From DAOTYH01 sp034435015 (GTDB lineage Bacteria > Chloroflexota > Anaerolineae > Aggregatilineales > UBA3940), in NCBI GenBank assembly GCA_034435015.1, contig DAOTYH010000065.1, positions 16,402 to 80,401 of the forward strand: DNA of 64,000 bases, given 5' to 3'. Below the pieces are notes generated by a model, which was given only the letters and a program-made list of their open reading frames with translations, made no database searches and had not been told where the DNA came from. Positions within the stretch are counted from its first letter, which is position 1; each line of letters opens with the position of its first letter. The position numbers were made by a program, and so were the translations under genes. This document shows positions 44,745 to 54,371 of this stretch, piece after piece.

Positions 44745-46237
44745 ATGTCGTCCATCTTGGCCCGCAGATAGGCCATGAACGGCTCGGCGCTGAGCGGCCC
44801 GCCGACCGCCCGTGCGGCCAGTTCCGGCAGGGTGAATTTGCGCCCATGCCGCATGACCTTGTCACGCAGCCAGCGCAGTATGCCTTCAAAACGCCCCGCC
44901 TCGATCTCAGCGGTCGCGTCGGGGAGGTCCTTCTGCATGGCATCCCACAACTGCACAGCAAAGATACTGCCCAGCAGATAGTCAGGGAAATAACCGATAC
45001 TGCCCTGTGACCAGTGGATGTCCTGCAATACCCCCTCCGAGTCAGTTGGCGGCACGACCCCTAGATACGCCTCCATGCGGGCGTTCCACTCCTTGGGCAG
45101 GTCCGACACGCTCACCCGCCCGTTGACCAGATCGTTTTCCAGCTCGAAGCGCAGGATGATGTGCAGACCGTAAGTCACCTCGTCGGCCTTGACACGGATC
45201 AGCGACGGCTGGACCTTGTTGATCGCCCGATAGAAGGCTTCCAGCTCAAGGTCATCTAACTGGGGCGCAAAGAAAGCCTGCATCACCGGCAGGAGACGCT
45301 TCCAGAAAGCCCGACTGCGCCCGATGATGTTCTCGTAGAAACGCGACTGCGACTCGCCGATGGCCATGCCGGCGCCCCAGTCTAGGCTGGTGCGGTAGAG
45401 GGCCGGGTCAAGGTTCTGCGCGTGCAGGGCATGCCCCGCCTCATGGATCGAGCTTTTGACACAACGGAAGAAGTTGTGCGGGTCAACCAGCGTCGTGATG
45501 CGCACATCATCAGGGGCAAAGCTGGTAGTAAAGGGATGCGCCGAGAGGTCCAGCCGCCCGCGCCGGTAATCGTAACCCAGCCGGGCGGCCAGCATCCGCC
45601 CGAAGGCCACCTGACGATCCGGCGGGAGGGGACGCTCCAGGAAGCTGTCGTCTACCGGACGGCCCTGACGTGTGATCTGCTCAACCAGCGCGGCAAGCTG
45701 GGGCCTCAGGCCGGCAAACAACGCCCCTACCTGCGCCGAGTCCAGCCCCGGCTCGCAGCGATCCAGCAGAGGATCGTAAGGATTATCGTAGGGAGCGAAG
45801 AAGTCAGCCCACTCGCGCTGGAGCGCAACGATCCGTTCTAACAGCGGCTCAAAGGTTGAGAAGTCGTTGCGGGCCTTGGCCTGTGCCCATGCCTGACGCC
45901 CCAGCGAGGTGACACGGGCATTTTCCTCGACCCAGGCCGGCGGCACGCGGACGGCCTTATCGTACTCGCGGGCCAGCACGCGGATCAGGCTGGCCTCATC
46001 CGAGTCATAGTCAAGCTGGTCAAGGCAGGGTTTGAGGTCATTGAGCAATGCCCCTACCTCATCAGAGGTGAAAAGCTGATGCGCCAGCCCGCGCAATGTG
46101 CCGATCTGGGCGGCGCGGGCCTGCACGCCGCCGGGCGGCATCTGGACTTCCTGATCCCAGTTCAGCACAGCGGCGGCACGCCGCAGGTCGCTGACACGGG
46201 CTATATGCTCCTTAAGCTGTGCGATCTTGTCCTGCAT
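44729..46237 (-). CDS. Metallocarboxypeptidase, family M32 (third of a tandem trio)
   Basis: 502 residues. The zinc motif is HEAGHALH, with the third ligand Glu in ESQSRFYENIIGRS. IRVKADEVTYGLHIILRFEL and GYFPDYLLGSIFAVQLW are family hallmarks. These cobalt- or zinc-dependent enzymes remove C-terminal residues from peptides in the cytoplasm. GGAGGGGGAG precedes the ATG. It is last in a run of three co-oriented paralogues; a 164-bp stretch (45048-45211) is almost identical to the middle gene. Confidence 0.95.
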   Translation of the reverse strand: MQDKIAQLKEHIARVSDLRRAAAVLNWDQEVQMPPGGVQARAAQIGTLRGLAHQLFTSDEVGALLNDLKPCLDQLDYDSDEASLIRVLAREYDKAVRVPPAWVEENARVTSLGRQAWAQAKARNDFSTFEPLLERIVALQREWADFFAPYDNPYDPLLDRCEPGLDSAQVGALFAGLRPQLAALVEQITRQGRPVDDSFLERPLPPDRQVAFGRMLAARLGYDYRRGRLDLSAHPFTTSFAPDDVRITTLVDPHNFFRCVKSSIHEAGHALHAQNLDPALYRTSLDWGAGMAIGESQSRFYENIIGRSRAFWKRLLPVMQAFFAPQLDDLELEAFYRAINKVQPSLIRVKADEVTYGLHIILRFELENDLVNGRVSVSDLPKEWNARMEAYLGVVPPTDSEGVLQDIHWSQGSIGYFPDYLLGSIFAVQLWDAMQKDLPDATAEIEAGRFEGILRWLRDKVMRHGRKFTLPELAARAVGGPLSAEPFMAYLRAKMDDIYGLG

Positions 46238-46331
46238 GAGAAAACTCCCCCTCCGAAACGATCATCCGCTACGAACGGCACAGGGGCGCGGTGGTGATGC
46301 GCCCCTGCGGCCCCGTCCTTCCCTTTCAGCC

Positions 46332-47837
46332 TTACAGCTCGTAGATTTCGCTGTACTTAGCCCTCAGGTAATTGAGATACGGCTCCCAGCGCAGAGGGCC
46401 GCCGACAGCCCGTTCGCACAGCTCCTGAAGGGTATACTTCTGGCCGTACTGCATGACCTTCTCCCGATTCCAATCCAGAACAGCCTTGAACTGCCCCGCC
46501 TCGACCTGGGCCAGCACATCCGGTATGTCCTGCTGCATCTTCTCCCACAGTTGCGCGGCAAGCAGGCTGCCCAGCAGATAGTCAGGGAAGTAGCCGATAT
46601 TGCCCTGCGACCAGTGGATGTCCTGCAATACCCCTTCGGTGTCGCTCGGCGGCACGACCCCTAGATACGCCTCCATGCGGGCGTTCCACTCTTTGGGCAG
46701 GTCTGACACGCTCACCCGCCCGTTGATCAGATCGTTCTCCAGCTCGAAGCGCAGGATGATGTGCAGACCGTAGGTCACCTCGTCGGCCTCGACGCGGATC
46801 AGCGACGGCTGAGACTTGTTGATCGCCCGATAGAAGGTCTCCATGTCCACATCATCAAAGGCCGGCGCAAAGGCCGCCTGAAGCTGTGGATAGAAATAAC
46901 GCCAGAAGGGACGACTGCGACCGATGATGTTCTCATAGAAGCGCGACTGCGACTCGGCAATGGCCATCGTCGAGAACATATCCAGGCCGGTACGGTTGAG
47001 GGCCGGGTTGATGTTCTGAAGATGCATCCCGTGACCGGCCTCATGGATGACGGACATCAAGCAGGCAGGCAGGAAGTCCGGGTCAACCCGCGTGGTGATA
47101 CGGGCATCGCCCTGCCCTGAGCCGGAGGTGAAGGGGTGCGCTGACAGGTCCAGCCGCCCGCGTGAAAAGTCAAACCCGATCCGCGCGGCCACTGCCCGCG
47201 CAAAGGCGATCTGGCGTTCGGGGGCAACCGGACGGTGCAGGGGCGAGTCGTCCACCCGGTCGGCGCGGCTGGCGATAGCCTTGACCAGCTCAATCAGCCC
47301 CGGCTTAAGCGCCGAGAAGACGGCATTAATCTGCTCGTATGTCATGCCCGGCTCATAGAGGTCGAGCAGGGCATCATAAGGGTTGCCATCCGGCTGGAGG
47401 TATCGAGCCTGCTTCACTTGCAGTTCAACTGTTTTGGCCAACAGCGGTTCAAACAGGGCAAACTGATTCTTGGTGCGTGCCTCTTTCCATGCCTGCATAG
47501 CCAGCGCCATCGTGCCGTAAATCTCCATCGTCAGCTCGATGGGCACGGCGGCCCGGCGGCGGTACTCACGCATGGCCAAGCGGATCATCGCCGCCTCATC
47601 TGAATCGAAGTCAAGTTGATCCAGAAGCGGCTCCAGTTCTTTGAGCAAGGCCCCAACCGCCGGATCAATAGTGAAACGGTGGATCAGCCCCCCCAGCGTG
47701 CTGAACATCTCACCGCGCGTTGCCGCCCCGCCCGGCGGCATCATCGTCTCCTGATCCCACTGAAGGATCATAAGCGCACGGGTCAGATCAACAATCGGGG
47801 CTACACCTGCCTTGAGTTGTGCGATCTTGTCCTGCAT
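46332..47837 (-). CDS. Metallocarboxypeptidase, family M32 (second of a tandem trio)
   Basis: 501 residues. Zinc motif HEAGHGMH, downstream ESQSRFYENIIGRS, and IRVEADEVTYGLHIILRFEL. Its N-terminal half differs clearly from the neighbours (REYRRRAAVPIELTMEIYGT), while the C-terminal third is close to the downstream copy. AGGAGGA precedes the ATG. Gaps of 78 and 94 bp to the neighbours leave room for internal promoters, which I did not identify. Confidence 0.95.
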   Translation of the reverse strand: MQDKIAQLKAGVAPIVDLTRALMILQWDQETMMPPGGAATRGEMFSTLGGLIHRFTIDPAVGALLKELEPLLDQLDFDSDEAAMIRLAMREYRRRAAVPIELTMEIYGTMALAMQAWKEARTKNQFALFEPLLAKTVELQVKQARYLQPDGNPYDALLDLYEPGMTYEQINAVFSALKPGLIELVKAIASRADRVDDSPLHRPVAPERQIAFARAVAARIGFDFSRGRLDLSAHPFTSGSGQGDARITTRVDPDFLPACLMSVIHEAGHGMHLQNINPALNRTGLDMFSTMAIAESQSRFYENIIGRSRPFWRYFYPQLQAAFAPAFDDVDMETFYRAINKSQPSLIRVEADEVTYGLHIILRFELENDLINGRVSVSDLPKEWNARMEAYLGVVPPSDTEGVLQDIHWSQGNIGYFPDYLLGSLLAAQLWEKMQQDIPDVLAQVEAGQFKAVLDWNREKVMQYGQKYTLQELCERAVGGPLRWEPYLNYLRAKYSEIYEL

Positions 47838-47915
47838 GGAGAGTCCTCCTAACCAACGGATAGATGAGTTGAGACCGTCCCTTCGCAGGGAAAGGCGGCG
47901 GATACTCAGGCAGAC

Positions 47916-49421
47916 CTACAACCCGTAGATCTCGCCGTATTTGGTCTGGAGATAGTTCATGTACGGCTCCCAGCGCAGAGGCCCGCCGGTGATGCGCTCA
48001 GAGAGTTCCGGCAGGGTGAACTTCATGCCGTGCCGATGAATCTTCTCCCGCAACCAGTCAAGGATCGCGCCGTACTGCCCCGCCTCGATCTCCGCCGGCA
48101 CAGACGGCCTTTCCTTGAGCATCTGCTCCCACAACTGCACCGAGAAGATGCTCCCCAGCAGATAATCCGGAAAGTAGCCGATGTAGCCTACCGACCAGTG
48201 AACATCTTGGAGCACGCCCTGCGCATCGTTGGGCGGCACAACACCCAGATAGGCCTCCATGCGGGCATTCCATTCTCTGGGCAGGTCCGACACGCTCACA
48301 CGGCCATTCATCAGGTCGTTTTCCAGCTCGAAGCGCAGGATCACATGCAGGCCATACGTCACCTCGTCGGCTTCAACGCGGATCAGCGACGGCTGAACGC
48401 GGTTCAGCGCCCGATAGAAGGTTTCCATATCCACTTGGCCAAGCTGGTTGGGGAAGATGGCCTGAAGGCGCGGATACCAGTACCGCCAGAAGGGCCGACT
48501 GCGCCCGATGATGTTCTCATAGAAGCGCGACTGCGACTCATGCACCGACATCGAAGCGCCCTGATCGAGCCATGTGCGGTACAGCGTCGGGCTGGTGCCC
48601 TGCTCGTACATGGCGTGGCCGGCCTCATGGACGGTGCTCATCAGCGCACTGCTTCCTATCCCTTCAACGATGCGGGTCGTAATGCGCACATCGTCCCGCC
48701 CAAAGTGGATGGTGAAGGGATGGGCTGAGAAGTCAATCCGGCCACGCTCAAAATCATATCCCAGCGCTGTGATCACCTCGCGGCCAAAGGCCATCTGCCC
48801 CTCGGCGCCAAACGGCTGGCTGAGCAGGGTATCATCCACCACATCCAGACGAGCCGTGATGTCCTTGACCAGCTTGACCAGCGGCGGCTTGAGCGCCGAG
48901 AAGACGGCATCTATCTGCCGGTAGGTGATGCCCGGCTCATAGTAGTCCAGCAGGGGATCGTAGATGTTCTCATACGGCTTGAAGCACTCAGCCCAGCGAT
49001 GTTTCAACTCAACTGTCTTGGCCAGCAGAGGCTCAAAGGATTTGAAGTCGTTGTTGGCGCGGGCCTTCTGCCAGACCTGCTGAGCCAGTGAGGCCGTGCG
49101 GGCCAGCTCCTCGGCCAGCTCCAGCGGGACACGCACCCGCCGCTCATGTTCACGCCTCAGCACGCGGATCAGGCTGGCCTCATCCGAGTCATAGTCCAGG
49201 CCGGCGGCTTCCTTCTCCAGCTCGTCGAGCAGTCTGCCCGCTTCGTCGCTGGCAAATATCTCGTGAAAGGCACTGCGCAGGGTAGCGATCTGGTCAGCGC
49301 GGGCCTCGCCGCCCCCCGGCGGCATGTAAGTTTCCTGATCCCATTCCAGCACGGAGGCCGCCCGCTCCATATCTACCGCACGCCCGATCAGTTTCTTGAG
49401 CTGGTTCAGCTTGTCTTGCAT
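47916..49421 (-). CDS. Metallocarboxypeptidase, family M32 (first of a tandem trio)
   Basis: 501 residues. Zinc motif HEAGHAMY, then HESQSRFYENIIGRS and IRVEADEVTYGLHVILRFEL. Its DNA is more diverged from the other two than they are from each other in the C-terminal region. AGAAAGGA lies before the ATG. Two tRNA genes read in the same direction just upstream. Confidence 0.95.
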   Translation of the reverse strand: MQDKLNQLKKLIGRAVDMERAASVLEWDQETYMPPGGGEARADQIATLRSAFHEIFASDEAGRLLDELEKEAAGLDYDSDEASLIRVLRREHERRVRVPLELAEELARTASLAQQVWQKARANNDFKSFEPLLAKTVELKHRWAECFKPYENIYDPLLDYYEPGITYRQIDAVFSALKPPLVKLVKDITARLDVVDDTLLSQPFGAEGQMAFGREVITALGYDFERGRIDFSAHPFTIHFGRDDVRITTRIVEGIGSSALMSTVHEAGHAMYEQGTSPTLYRTWLDQGASMSVHESQSRFYENIIGRSRPFWRYWYPRLQAIFPNQLGQVDMETFYRALNRVQPSLIRVEADEVTYGLHVILRFELENDLMNGRVSVSDLPREWNARMEAYLGVVPPNDAQGVLQDVHWSVGYIGYFPDYLLGSIFSVQLWEQMLKERPSVPAEIEAGQYGAILDWLREKIHRHGMKFTLPELSERITGGPLRWEPYMNYLQTKYGEIYGL

Positions 49422-49521
49422 ACAGGCAGTCCTTTCTATGGCAGGTCTTCAGACACGCTCCAAAAAACAAAAAGAGCCGGGGGGATCATCTCCCTCGGCT
49501 GGACACCACGGGCACATTGAG

Positions 49522-49592
<71 letters not shown>

Positions 49593-49619
49593 GATTGGCT
49601 GATGAAAGAGATCGGACAG

Positions 49620-49691
<72 letters not shown>

Positions 49692-49840
49692 CTACGCTTT
49701 GCATTATAACAGAGACAGGGTAGAGGCGCAAGAGGGAGGTTCGTTTTCTGCGGCAGAAAGAACTGTTGCATTTGTGCAACCCTTCACTATATAATGGCCT
49801 CCTGTTTATCCGTATCTGTTGCACACCGGAGAGGAACGAC

Positions 49841-50323
49841 ATGACAGACTACCAGATTCCACTGGGAGCCTCAGGTGATCACCTTTTACTGAAAGCCCAT
49901 CCTATATTCGGCAACCGCCTGTTCTTTCAAGACAAACGGCTAAAAACCTCCCTGTTCAGCCCTCCCAAGATCATGCTTGACGGCACTGACGGCCAGAGAT
50001 ACGAAGTCCAGGTACGCCCTGGCCTTGTTGACCCGCTACCGAAAGTGTTCGTCAACGGTCAGGAGGTCAGCTATGTGAAGCGCCTGCAAGCATGGCAGTA
50101 TGTCATTGCCGCCCTGGGCCTGATCCTGGCCATTGTGAGCATCGTGATCATTGGCGGGATCGTAGGGGTTGCGGTCGGGTTGGCCGCCGCTTACCTGAGT
50201 GTCGGCATCATGCGCGGCATCGAGAACAAGTTCTTAGGCGCTGTAGCGGCCATAGCCGTTATGGGCGCGGCATGGCTGTTGTGGTTTGTGATCGTATTCG
50301 TGGTAGTCAATGCCAGCTATTAA
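49841..50323 (+). CDS. Membrane protein of unknown function
   Basis: 160 residues from ATG 49841, which follows GGAGAGGA. A soluble N-terminal half (FGNRLFFQDKRLKTSLFSPP, then YEVQVRPGLVDPLPKVFVNG) is followed by two or three hydrophobic segments from residue 86. The N-terminal part could be a small beta domain. I do not recognise the family. Confidence 0.65.
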   Translation: MTDYQIPLGASGDHLLLKAHPIFGNRLFFQDKRLKTSLFSPPKIMLDGTDGQRYEVQVRPGLVDPLPKVFVNGQEVSYVKRLQAWQYVIAALGLILAIVSIVIIGGIVGVAVGLAAAYLSVGIMRGIENKFLGAVAAIAVMGAAWLLWFVIVFVVVNASY

Positions 50324-50424
50324 ATCACGCCGCTAGGGGCTTGATGTCTGCCTGCGCGGACTTGAACGCACCCAACGGGCGTGTGCATCTTCAACCCTAT
50401 GACTCCAAATAGGACGTAACAACC

Positions 50425-51180
50425 ATGTCTCTCACAGAAGAACTACTGGCAACCCTTCCTGACGGGCAGGTCAATGATGTGCGCATCGGCCTGCATTGGA
50501 CGGCTGTCGTGGTCACCGTCAACGGCCAGCGGCAGTGCGGGCTGGCATCTACGTTGGGCGGCAGTCACGAACACACCGGCGAGCCGGATGCGCCTCAGGC
50601 CGGCCATCTGCATACCTTCCCGGCGCTGGAACTGGCCCGCTTTGCCCGCGAGCCGCATCCCCTGCTGAGGAGCATCGGCGTAGCCGCCTTGAACGCCCTG
50701 CTCCCCCGCACACCCGAACGATGGAGCGATCTCAACGCAGAGGAAGTGCTCATAGAATGGGGGAGGGGCAGGACGGTCGCCCTTGTGGGGCGCTTCCCGT
50801 TCATCCCGCGCCTGAGGGAACAGGCAGGCCGGCTGATCGTGCTGGAACAACAACCGCACGACGACGAACGCCCAGCCGAAGAGGCGGCCTCCATCCTGCC
50901 GGAGGCGGATGTCGTAGCCATCACCGGCATGACCTTCGTGAACCACACCCTCGAAGGTCTGCTGGCCCTCTGCTCCCCGCAGGCGCAGATTTTAGTGTTG
51001 GGGCCAAGCACGCCGCTCAGCCCCTTGCTGGGGCGGTACGGCGTGGCCATGCTGTCGGGAGCAGTCGTCGAGGCGGTCGAGCCGGTGCTGAGGACCATCG
51101 AGCAGGGGGGCACTTTCCGGCAGATACACCGCGCCGGAGTCCGGCTGGTGACTATGCGCTGTGACGCCGGCACGTCCTAA
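50425..51180 (+). CDS. DUF364/DUF4213 Rossmann-like protein
   Basis: 251 residues. An N-terminal DUF4213 part (GLHWTAVVVTVNGQRQCGLA ... SIGVAALNALL) precedes the DUF364 Rossmann-like half (VALVGRFPFIPRLREQAGRL, EADVVAITGMTFVNHTLEGL and ILVLGPSTPLSPLL). Relatives are described as putative heavy-metal or cofactor chelatases; direct evidence for that role here is absent. AGGA lies before the ATG. Confidence 0.85.
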   Translation: MSLTEELLATLPDGQVNDVRIGLHWTAVVVTVNGQRQCGLASTLGGSHEHTGEPDAPQAGHLHTFPALELARFAREPHPLLRSIGVAALNALLPRTPERWSDLNAEEVLIEWGRGRTVALVGRFPFIPRLREQAGRLIVLEQQPHDDERPAEEAASILPEADVVAITGMTFVNHTLEGLLALCSPQAQILVLGPSTPLSPLLGRYGVAMLSGAVVEAVEPVLRTIEQGGTFRQIHRAGVRLVTMRCDAGTS

Positions 51181-51223
51181 GCCGGCCTTCGGCTGTCGAG
51201 GCATCCCCACCGCTGACCATTAT

Positions 51224-51252
51224 TTGACATATCGCATCAGAAAGGTTACTAT
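51224..51252 (+). promoter_or_regulatory. Promoter of the RRM-protein gene
   Basis: TTGACA (51224-51229), 17-nt spacer, TACTAT (51247-51252): close to the housekeeping consensus. Transcription would begin near 51259, about 210 nt before the start codon, which makes the leader unusually long for a 98-codon gene. Confidence 0.7.
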
Positions 51253-51308
51253 CACTGCTGTCATCACATGAAGGATAAGGAGAGGGTCGTCTGGTTTAAG
51301 AGAAGCTA

Positions 51309-51416
51309 GGACAAACGCCGTCTGTGGATCAGGGAAAGGTAACCTGAACCTACAGGGCAGAGAGAAATGAAGACAGGGGCATCGCCCCGAATAAAGTTAC
51401 CTTGCGGCGCTTGTCC
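51309..51416 (+). ncRNA. Structured 5' leader of the RRM-protein gene
   Basis: A nested fold can be drawn. P1 pairs 51309-51320 with 51405-51416 (11 of 12 pairs). P2 pairs AAGGTAAC (51336-51343) with GTTACCTT (51396-51403). Inside are hairpins CCTG/CAGG (51343-51346 with 51353-51356, sharing one base with P2) and GGGGC/GCCCC (51376-51380 and 51384-51388). A 15-nt internal loop faces a single base between P1 and P2. I do not recognise a known family; a cis-regulatory or autoregulatory leader is the most likely meaning. Confidence 0.55.
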
Positions 51417-51467
51417 GTTTAACAGGCACTATCACTATCAAACAAAAAAAGAAAGATAAACCAGACA

Positions 51468-51764
51468 ATGGAAAACAAACTTTACGTCGGCAACCTCCCT
51501 TATTCGGCTACAGATGATTCACTGCGTGAGTCCTTTGCCCCCTACGGTAACGTTGTCAGTGCATCCGTCATTACCGACCGCGAAACAGGCCGCTCGAAGG
51601 GGTTCGGCTTTGTTGAGATGAGCACCCAGCAGGAGGCTCAGGACGCCATCAAGGCGCTGGACGGCACAGACATGGATGGCCGCGCTATCAAGGTCAATGT
51701 GGCCCGCCCGCGCACCGATGATGACAGGCGCACCTCGCGCCCGCGCACTCGGCGCACTTGGTAG
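51468..51764 (+). CDS. RRM-type RNA-binding protein
   Basis: 98 residues. RNP2 is KLYVGNLPYS and RNP1 is KGFGFVEM, so both RNA-binding strands have aromatic residues in place. ALDGTDMDGRAIKVNVARPR ends the fold, and a short Arg-rich tail follows. This is the single-RRM type common in cyanobacteria and other bacteria, often cold-regulated. A-rich sequence with only a weak AAAGA lies before the ATG, so translation may depend on the leader. An intrinsic terminator follows. Confidence 0.95.
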   Translation: MENKLYVGNLPYSATDDSLRESFAPYGNVVSASVITDRETGRSKGFGFVEMSTQQEAQDAIKALDGTDMDGRAIKVNVARPRTDDDRRTSRPRTRRTW

Positions 51765-51783
51765 ATGAGCTGAATCAAAGGGG

Positions 51784-51813
51784 GCGCAGTACCGTTCGGT
51801 ACTGCGCTCTTTT
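51784..51813 (+). terminator. Intrinsic terminator after the RRM gene
   Basis: GCGCAGTACC (51784-51793) and GGTACTGCGC (51798-51807), a perfect 10-bp stem with a GTTC loop, then TCTTTTTG. It lies 20 nt after the stop codon. Confidence 0.95.
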
Positions 51814-51967
51814 TGTTTTGCAGGTCCAAGCAGGCCAGCGCAGTCGTCTGCCGCTTTTTTCCCCTTCTGTCTTAACAACAGTTTAACAGCCGTTTTACAT
51901 TTACTTGCCCCTTCTGGAGCATAGTTGAACTGAGGAACGACACTCCCCATTCTCATGAGGAGGCCGC

Positions 51968-54277
51968 ATGACCGCCGCATGCCTGAACCAACCTCTGCAC
52001 CAAACGTCGTCAGAGTTCAATAACTGCACGATCATTGACCAGCTCAACGGGGAGACGGAATATCTCGTCTGGCATCAGCCAAGCGCCCAGTATGCCGCTT
52101 TGATCATCCCCCCTCAGCCGGAAGAACCAGATGACGCCTATTTCGAGGGGTTCACCGCGGCGATGCAGGCGGAGGCCTGGCTGTATCACCCCGCTATTGC
52201 ACCAGTCTTAGATTTCGGTGTTCACAATAACGTGCCTTATGTGATCACGCCCTACTACCCCGGCGGCTCTTTACTGCAACATCTGCGTATCAGAGGGCCT
52301 TTCCCGCTGGCTGAGGTCGTTAAATATCTAGGGCCAATCGCACAGGCCCTGGATGAGGCTCACAATCGGGGCATCACCCACTATCTGCTGACACCATCCG
52401 CCATCTACCGGGCTGATGTAGGCCGAAACGATTATGTGCTCTCCCGCTTTGGGATAGGGCAACTGTCCTTTGACATGGGCTTGATCCCCGCCTCATTTAT
52501 GCCCTATGCCGCCCCTGAAATCTACCTGCGGATGCCGTGCACCCCCGTTGTGGATATCTATGCTCTGAGCATCATCGTGTATCAGTTACTGACCGGCGAA
52601 CTGCCTTACGGCGGCTTTAGCTATGCCCAGCAGATGAACGGCCACGTCAATACACCGTTACCCAGCATACGTCATCTGCGCCCCGATCTTCCTGCCGCTG
52701 TGCAGGACGTGCTCAACGACGGCATGGCTAAACTGCCCCACAACCGGTATGCCAGCGCCGTTCAATTCATCCAAGACCTTGTACAGGCAGGAGGGCTGGC
52801 CGCAAACGGCGAAATCGCTGAACAAGCATCCCTAAGTACAGGAAGAACAAGGGATGGCAGGCTGTTCTACAGCCAGCGCGGAGAGAGGCCGGGCAAACTC
52901 CAGAAGCGGCGGCTTAAGAGCGGCTATGTCAGCTTGAGCAAGCAGTTCGTAGATGCCCTGATGCTGGAGAATCATGACCCCGTCAAGGCGGCCATGCTCT
53001 ACCGCGAGATCGTACAGGCCGAACCACAGTATTCTAACGGGGCAACTATCGAGCGGCTGGCACGGCTCGAAAGGGAATTGGGTGCTCAGCAAATGGTTGA
53101 CCTGCTGACCAAAGCCCAGTCAGCGCTTGAAACCAAAGACTGGCTGGAGGCAGAAAAGCTGGCCGAACAACTGCTGTCAATTGATCCCTCGCATTTGCTT
53201 GCCCGCCGCATCTACCACATGGGGGTATCAGGGGAAGCCGCCCGCCAGCACTATCACCTGGCGCAGTTGGCAATGGCAACCGGTGATCGGGCCAGCGCCG
53301 TCAAATTACTGGAGGAACTGACCAGGCACAGCCCTGCGCACGACGACCCGGAGGGACTGCGTCTGCTCACCCGCGACGTAGCGGCCTTCGTGCGCGAAGC
53401 CCACCGCCTCCAGACATCCCAAAGCAGTCTGTTAACGCTGACCTTCTCGCCAGACAACCAGTATCTCGTAACCGGCGGCACAGACAAGTACATGCGTATC
53501 TGGAAGATGCCAGACCTGACGCTTATCAAGGAGATAGAACATCCGGCATGGGTGTGCGGAACCGCTTTCTCGCCTGACGGCAGGCTGTTGCTGTCTGCGA
53601 CATGGGATGGCGAGATTAGGCTGTGGTCTATGCCGCACCTGAATCCCGCCGGCCTGATCGCAGGAATGGTGAATCAGGTACAAGCGATGGCCTTCTCCTG
53701 TCACGATCATACCCTGCTCGCTACTGCATCTGCCCTCTGGCTGGCCCTGTGGAACTTACCAAGCGGCAGACGCCTCACGACCTTTCATGAACCGGATCGC
53801 GTACCGGTGACCGCACTGGCCTTCTCACCTACAGCGCCCGTGCTGATCTACGGGCTGGCCAACGGCGACCTTTGCCTGCGGGATGTCTCACAGCCAGATG
53901 CGCCGCAACTACTGATGAGGATCACAGCCCACCATGCCCCCGTGTATGACGTTGCCGTCTCGCCCGATGGTTCGCTGACAGCCTCAGCGGCGAGGGACAG
54001 TTCGGTCAAGCTGATTGATACGGCAACGGGCGCCATCGTGGACGAACTACGGGGTCACCGCGACGCCGTACACGGTGTGAAGTTTTCACCTGAAGGCTCA
54101 TTGCTGGCAACCTGCAGTCGGGATCAAACCATCCGCCTGTGGGATTATCATGCCGGCAGGCAACTCAAAATCCTAGAGGGGCATTCGCACGGGGTGCGCA
54201 CATTGAGCTTCTCACCAGACGGGCGCACGCTGGCTTCGGCTGACTCAGGGGGTGCGGTCCGCCTGTGGCAGTTATGA
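51968..54277 (+). CDS. Pseudokinase-WD40 fusion protein
   Basis: 769 residues. Residues 20-275 have the fold of bacterial Ser/Thr kinases (YPGGSLLQHLRIRGPFPLAE, FMPYAAPEIYLR, VVDIYALSIIVYQLLTGELP). The catalytic residues are gone: the HRDLKPxN loop reads HYLLTPSA (138-145), DFG reads RFG (160-162), and the VAIK Lys is missing. A helical middle region (about 320-470) with TPR-like segments follows. Seven WD40 blades (about 485-769, e.g. TLASADSGGAVRLWQL) form the C-terminus. A scaffold role is likely; phosphotransfer is not. No membrane segment is seen. GAGGAGG precedes the ATG. Confidence 0.85.
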   Translation: MTAACLNQPLHQTSSEFNNCTIIDQLNGETEYLVWHQPSAQYAALIIPPQPEEPDDAYFEGFTAAMQAEAWLYHPAIAPVLDFGVHNNVPYVITPYYPGGSLLQHLRIRGPFPLAEVVKYLGPIAQALDEAHNRGITHYLLTPSAIYRADVGRNDYVLSRFGIGQLSFDMGLIPASFMPYAAPEIYLRMPCTPVVDIYALSIIVYQLLTGELPYGGFSYAQQMNGHVNTPLPSIRHLRPDLPAAVQDVLNDGMAKLPHNRYASAVQFIQDLVQAGGLAANGEIAEQASLSTGRTRDGRLFYSQRGERPGKLQKRRLKSGYVSLSKQFVDALMLENHDPVKAAMLYREIVQAEPQYSNGATIERLARLERELGAQQMVDLLTKAQSALETKDWLEAEKLAEQLLSIDPSHLLARRIYHMGVSGEAARQHYHLAQLAMATGDRASAVKLLEELTRHSPAHDDPEGLRLLTRDVAAFVREAHRLQTSQSSLLTLTFSPDNQYLVTGGTDKYMRIWKMPDLTLIKEIEHPAWVCGTAFSPDGRLLLSATWDGEIRLWSMPHLNPAGLIAGMVNQVQAMAFSCHDHTLLATASALWLALWNLPSGRRLTTFHEPDRVPVTALAFSPTAPVLIYGLANGDLCLRDVSQPDAPQLLMRITAHHAPVYDVAVSPDGSLTASAARDSSVKLIDTATGAIVDELRGHRDAVHGVKFSPEGSLLATCSRDQTIRLWDYHAGRQLKILEGHSHGVRTLSFSPDGRTLASADSGGAVRLWQL

Positions 54278-54355
54278 CACGTTCTAGCACGCACCGCCTG
54301 TCAGGCTGGGGGCTTTGGACCTGCCTCCAGCCTGTCCATCCGCAGGCATCACCGG

Positions 54356-54371
54356 TATAATCAGGCGCATG
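54356..54371 (+). promoter_or_regulatory. -10 element 7 nt before a start codon (leaderless-type promoter)
   Basis: TATAAT (54356-54361) is followed by the ATG at 54369, so transcription should begin at or next to the start codon. The -35 region is poor (TGTCCA at 54333). No ribosome-binding site is present, which fits leaderless translation. Confidence 0.5.
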
